Part shown: piece after piece, positions 6,802 through 9,331 of the stretch
How the letters are laid out: every line of letters begins with the position of its first letter
How positions within the stretch are numbered: the stretch's first letter is position 1
Assembly: GCA_030627725.1 (NCBI GenBank)
Contig: DAOVSZ010000084.1
Coordinates: 1-9,331, forward strand
Reading direction: 5' to 3'
Source of the DNA: Desulfobulbaceae bacterium
Lineage (GTDB): Bacteria; Desulfobacterota; Desulfobulbia; Desulfobulbales; DAOVSZ01
DNA: 9,331 nucleotides
Made by a program: the position numbers and the translations under genes
The notes under the pieces: generated by a model
The model's input: only the letters and a program-made list of their open reading frames with translations
Told to the model about the DNA's origin: nothing
The model's database searches: none

Positions 6802-7840
6802 TCTTGTTCAGTTCCTTGACGAAAATATTCTTGTCACGCAGATCCTGACTGTTCTTGTCTACGCTCTGCTTGCTAAAATCGCAGACCTCTTCATCGACAA
6901 GGTGCTCAAAAAGCTGGCGGATAAGACGCGTTTCACCTATGACGACACCTTTCTTTCCTATATACACACCCCTTTCTGCTGGACAATATTCATTTTCGGC
7001 ATCCAGCATGCCCTTGTCTTAAAACCGATGTCCCCACCCTGGCAGTTTTCACTGCCGGCGTTGGCATCAAGCATTATGCTCATAATCTGGTGGATCTTCC
7101 TGATCCGCCTGGTCAACCTTCTCCTGGAAAAGAAACAGAAGGACATCCTTTCCCACGGCAAAATCGGAACCGATCTTTTTAACCTGCTGAAAAATCTCCT
7201 TCGAGTCGTTCTGGTAATTATGGGGCTCTTATGGTTCCTTGCTATCTGGGAGATCGACCTGACACCGCTTTTTGCCTCAGCCGGTATCGCCGGCATTGCG
7301 GTTGCGTTAGCTGCTAAAGACACGCTTGCCAACTTTTTCGGCGGCATAAGCATCTTCATGGACAAGACCTATAAAGTCGGAGACTATATTATCATAGACA
7401 GCGGGGAAAGAGGTGAGGTTGTTGAGATCGGCATCCGTTCGACGCGGGTAAAAACAAGGGATGATGTGCTCATCACCATCCCCAACGCTCTCATGGCCAA
7501 CTCAAAGATCATCAATGAAAGCGCGCCGCAGCCGAGATTCAGGATCAGGGTTCCGGTCGGGGTGGCGTATGGAAGCGATCTCGAACAGGTCGAAAAACTG
7601 ATGCTTGAGGTGGCAAAGGCGAACCCCAACGTGGTCCGCGAACCTGAACCCAGGGTACGAGTCAGATCGTTCGGCAACTCTTCCATAGATTTCGAACTCC
7701 TGCTCTGGGTCCATGATCCGAGAGACAGAGGCCTGGAGATCCATAACCTGTTGAAACATATTTACACGATCTTTGATGAGCAAGATATCACAATCCCCTT
7801 CCCACAGATGGACGTGCATCTGGATAAGGTTGAGACATAA
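6791..7840 (+). CDS. MscS-family mechanosensitive ion channel
   Basis: The product has 349 residues with hydrophobic segments at about 13-35, 58-78, 87-112 and 135-160, then the glycine/alanine-rich pore helix (162-185, ASAGIAGIAVALAAKD then LANFFGG). The soluble beta domain follows (YKVGDYIII, VVEIGIRSTRV, IPNALM) and the protein ends in IPFPQMDVHL, all typical of MscS. Such inner-membrane channels open under membrane tension and release small solutes. It is longer than E. coli MscS (286) and near the size of the five-helix YnaI type. The start lies inside the last codons of wspR in another frame, with no clear Shine-Dalgarno sequence, so translation is probably coupled to wspR. This ties the channel to the Wsp operon; whether it affects signalling is inference. 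Confidence 0.9.
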   Translation: MLNDLVQFLDENILVTQILTVLVYALLAKIADLFIDKVLKKLADKTRFTYDDTFLSYIHTPFCWTIFIFGIQHALVLKPMSPPWQFSLPALASSIMLIIWWIFLIRLVNLLLEKKQKDILSHGKIGTDLFNLLKNLLRVVLVIMGLLWFLAIWEIDLTPLFASAGIAGIAVALAAKDTLANFFGGISIFMDKTYKVGDYIIIDSGERGEVVEIGIRSTRVKTRDDVLITIPNALMANSKIINESAPQPRFRIRVPVGVAYGSDLEQVEKLMLEVAKANPNVVREPEPRVRVRSFGNSSIDFELLLWVHDPRDRGLEIHNLLKHIYTIFDEQDITIPFPQMDVHLDKVET

Positions 7841-7883
7841 TAAGATAAAAGACGAAAACGAGAGAAACAACACATAAAATCAA

Positions 7884-7888
7884 AGGAG
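7884..7888 (+). promoter_or_regulatory. Strong ribosome binding site for the HAMP membrane protein
   Basis: AGGAG lies five bases before the ATG at 7894, inside a longer purine run (AAAGGAGAGG). It is the best Shine-Dalgarno match on the plus strand at any gene start here and contrasts with the coupled starts upstream, so this gene can be translated independently. Confidence 0.75.
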
Positions 7889-7893
7889 AGGAC

Positions 7894-8436
7894 ATGACTA
7901 AAAAATATAAAAGGAAAAAGTTGAACCTCACCGTGAAAAGAGAATTTCAAAAATGGCTGTTGATTCGAATCATGGCAAGCGTCTTTCTCAGTTCTCTTAT
8001 TGCGGCCGTCATTCTTTATTTCTATGCCCGTCATGAGGTCGTGAGCACCTTCTATGACGCCCACATAAAGATACGGAGAGTCAGTGATCTGCTGCTTCCG
8101 GTTGTGGCAGCCGGTTCAGCGGTCAGCCTTGCGAGCGGCGCTCTCTTAGCAATCTTTCTGCCCCAGAAAATCGCCGGCCCTCTCTTCAGAATCGAGATGG
8201 AACTTGAAAAGGTGAAACAGGGTGATCTTTCAGGTGAAATCAAGCTGAGACGCTGCGATGTTCTTCAGGACCATGCCAAATCGATCAACGAGACCATTGC
8301 CATCCTGCACACGAATATGCAGAACTTAAAAGACGTTCATGCACAAATCATGGACAGGGTCATGGAGGAAGACCGCAATGAATTCAAGGAATTAATCGAA
8401 AAACAAGGGAAGTGTCTGAACAATTTTATTACCTGA
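7894..8436 (+). CDS. Two-helix inner-membrane protein with HAMP-like domain, no output domain
   Basis: The product has 180 residues. A basic N-terminus (KKYKRKK) precedes a membrane helix at about 22-44. A short loop of about 20 residues (RHEVVSTFYDAHIKIRR) and a second helix at about 66-90 follow. After it, KIAGPLFRIEMELEKVKQGDLSGEI (about 92-116) matches the HAMP pattern, with a conserved Pro and the GDLS turn. A helical, charged tail of about 60 residues then ends the protein. HAMP domains relay conformational signals across the membrane in receptors and kinases, but no kinase, methyl-accepting or cyclase domain follows, so its partner must be another protein or it plays a structural role. 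The small outside loop leaves little room for ligand binding. It starts 53 bases after the channel gene with a strong ribosome binding site and may be the last gene of the operon. The exact function is unknown to me. Confidence 0.75.
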   Translation: MTKKYKRKKLNLTVKREFQKWLLIRIMASVFLSSLIAAVILYFYARHEVVSTFYDAHIKIRRVSDLLLPVVAAGSAVSLASGALLAIFLPQKIAGPLFRIEMELEKVKQGDLSGEIKLRRCDVLQDHAKSINETIAILHTNMQNLKDVHAQIMDRVMEEDRNEFKELIEKQGKCLNNFIT

Positions 8437-8457
8437 AAGCACAAAGGCTCAAAGGGT

Positions 8458-8480
8458 AAGGATTTATCTATTAAATCTTT
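8458..8480. terminator. Weak hairpin between convergent genes
   Basis: AAGGATTTA (8458-8466) can pair with TAAATCTTT (8472-8480) with one G-T pair and a five-base loop. It lies between the stop of the HAMP protein (8436) and the stop of the minus-strand permease (8479-8481), where a shared terminator would be expected. The stem is almost all A-T and no long T-run follows on either strand, so support is weak. Confidence 0.25.
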
Positions 8481-9228
8481 ACTGAATCAGCCTCTTTTTT
8501 AGATAGATACTCGCCAGCCAGGTGCACCCTGCGGCAAGGATGACAATTACAGCAGCCTGGAGAGTCAGCTCAGAGCCGACCCGGCCATAGCAAAGCATCC
8601 TGGAAAGATCAACAACAGGGGTCAGGGGCAGGATTTCAACAATCCATCTGGTTCGTTCAGGCAGAGTGTCCAGGGAAAAAAAGATGCCGGAAAAAAGAAA
8701 GAGCGGTGTGATAAAGAGCGATATGAAATAGTTAAAGAATTCATAGCTCCCTGCAATAGCGGTCATGAGAAGGCCGAGAGCGGCAAACATGATACCGGCG
8801 GCAAAGAGAATCGGCAGCAGAAAAAGGACCCAGACCGAAGGGATGAGCCCGAAAAGAGGCAGGGATGCAAGCATGATAATACCGGACAGAAACCCCTTGC
8901 AGGCGCCCCAGAGGACCTCTCCCAAGGCCAGTTCTCCGACCGTGATCGGGGTCATGAGAATCCCTTCGAAGGTGCTTTGCGTGGAGAGACGGGTGTACGA
9001 GCCATAGGTCGCCTCAAAGGCGGCGCTGTACATGACGGATGACGCAACAAGCCCCGGCGCAATAAACTGCAGATAGGTCATGCCTTCCATGACCTCGATC
9101 TCCCTGCCCAGACCATATCCCATTGCAAGCAGAAAAAGAAAGGGCTGACCAAGGTTACTGACCAGACTCGAAACCATATATTTGCGCCATACCCGGGCGT
9201 TCCTGAGTACTACCTTGAATGCACCCAT
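8479..9228 (-). CDS. ABC-2 type transporter permease, NodJ-like
   Basis: Read from the ATG at 9226-9228 the product has 249 residues and about six hydrophobic segments, with an N-terminal cytoplasmic stretch (FKVVLRNARVWRKYM). Motifs LGQPFLFLLAMGYGLG, YLQFIAPGLVASSVMYSAAFEATYGSYTRL, FEGILMTPITVGELALGEVLWG and the late FLFSGIFFSLDTLP are typical of ABC-2 export permeases of the NodJ type, which export lipids, glycolipids or drugs with a separate ATPase. The substrate cannot be read from the sequence. A GTG at 9256-9258 would add ten residues, but AGGAG sits seven bases before the ATG and nothing similar precedes the GTG, so I choose the ATG. The gene is convergent to the Wsp cluster and probably unrelated to it. 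The ATPase gene is usually next to the permease and is not in the window; it may lie to the right. Confidence 0.88.
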   Translation of the reverse strand: MGAFKVVLRNARVWRKYMVSSLVSNLGQPFLFLLAMGYGLGREIEVMEGMTYLQFIAPGLVASSVMYSAAFEATYGSYTRLSTQSTFEGILMTPITVGELALGEVLWGACKGFLSGIIMLASLPLFGLIPSVWVLFLLPILFAAGIMFAALGLLMTAIAGSYEFFNYFISLFITPLFLFSGIFFSLDTLPERTRWIVEILPLTPVVDLSRMLCYGRVGSELTLQAAVIVILAAGCTWLASIYLKKRLIQ

Positions 9229-9235
9229 CTTACGA

Positions 9236-9240
9236 CTCCT
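9236..9240 (-). promoter_or_regulatory. Ribosome binding site deciding the permease start
   Basis: On the minus strand AGGAG lies seven bases before the ATG at 9228. This spacing favours the ATG over the GTG start at 9258. Confidence 0.7.
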
Positions 9241-9331
9241 GTAAACGTTCAGCAGCACCGCATCTGCTTTGTCATCGGCCTATTCACATAGCACCAGTAT
9301 AGTTCACAGACCTCTTTCGCGCATCTACGGC

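Noticed and set aside
7841..7893. Terminator between the channel and the HAMP protein gene
   Set aside because: The 53 bases are A-rich without an inverted repeat or T-run, so read-through is more likely.
9259..9331. C-terminal end of an ABC ATPase or a promoter upstream of the permease
   Set aside because: Minus-strand frames here give only short cysteine-rich or featureless peptides before stops, and the TATACT-like sequence has no convincing -35 partner at the right distance.

Overview
The window carries most of a Wsp-type chemosensory operon, a relative of the Pseudomonas surface-sensing system that controls cyclic di-GMP. It reads left to right as: the 3' end of a CheR-TPR methyltransferase (WspC-like), a CheW with an N-terminal four-cysteine motif (WspD-like), a 1103-residue CheA-receiver hybrid kinase with three Hpt domains (WspE-like), a CheB methylesterase (WspF-like) and a receiver-GGDEF diguanylate cyclase (WspR-like). 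The receptor (WspA) and first CheW (WspB) usual in this system are not in the window and would be expected to the left of position 1.

The operon is tightly packed. wspC and wspD overlap by 1 base, wspD and wspE by 4 bases, and wspF starts 20 bases after wspE. A 126-base gap before wspR holds a small hairpin and a short open frame of doubtful status. The start of an MscS-family mechanosensitive channel lies inside the last codons of wspR (11-base overlap), so the channel is probably co-expressed with the cyclase. A two-helix membrane protein with a HAMP-like domain and no signalling output follows after 53 bases with a strong ribosome binding site. A convergent gene on the minus strand encodes an ABC-2 (NodJ-type) export permease. 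The last roughly 100 bases (9229-9331) hold its ribosome binding site and no gene I can support.

Expected working, from knowledge of the Pseudomonas Wsp system: the receptor array drives WspE autophosphorylation on Hpt histidines. Phosphate passes to WspR, which makes cyclic di-GMP and promotes attached growth, and to WspF, which demethylates the receptor and damps the signal. WspC methylates the receptor. Distinctive here are the tripled Hpt module and the coupling of a stretch-gated channel to the output cyclase.

The host is a Gram-negative bacterium. Roughly balanced base composition, the gene style and the small HAMP membrane protein suggest a member of the Desulfobacterota (former Deltaproteobacteria) rather than a pseudomonad, but this is an inference from impression, not from a marker gene. 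I saw no rRNA, tRNA, CRISPR array or insertion sequence.
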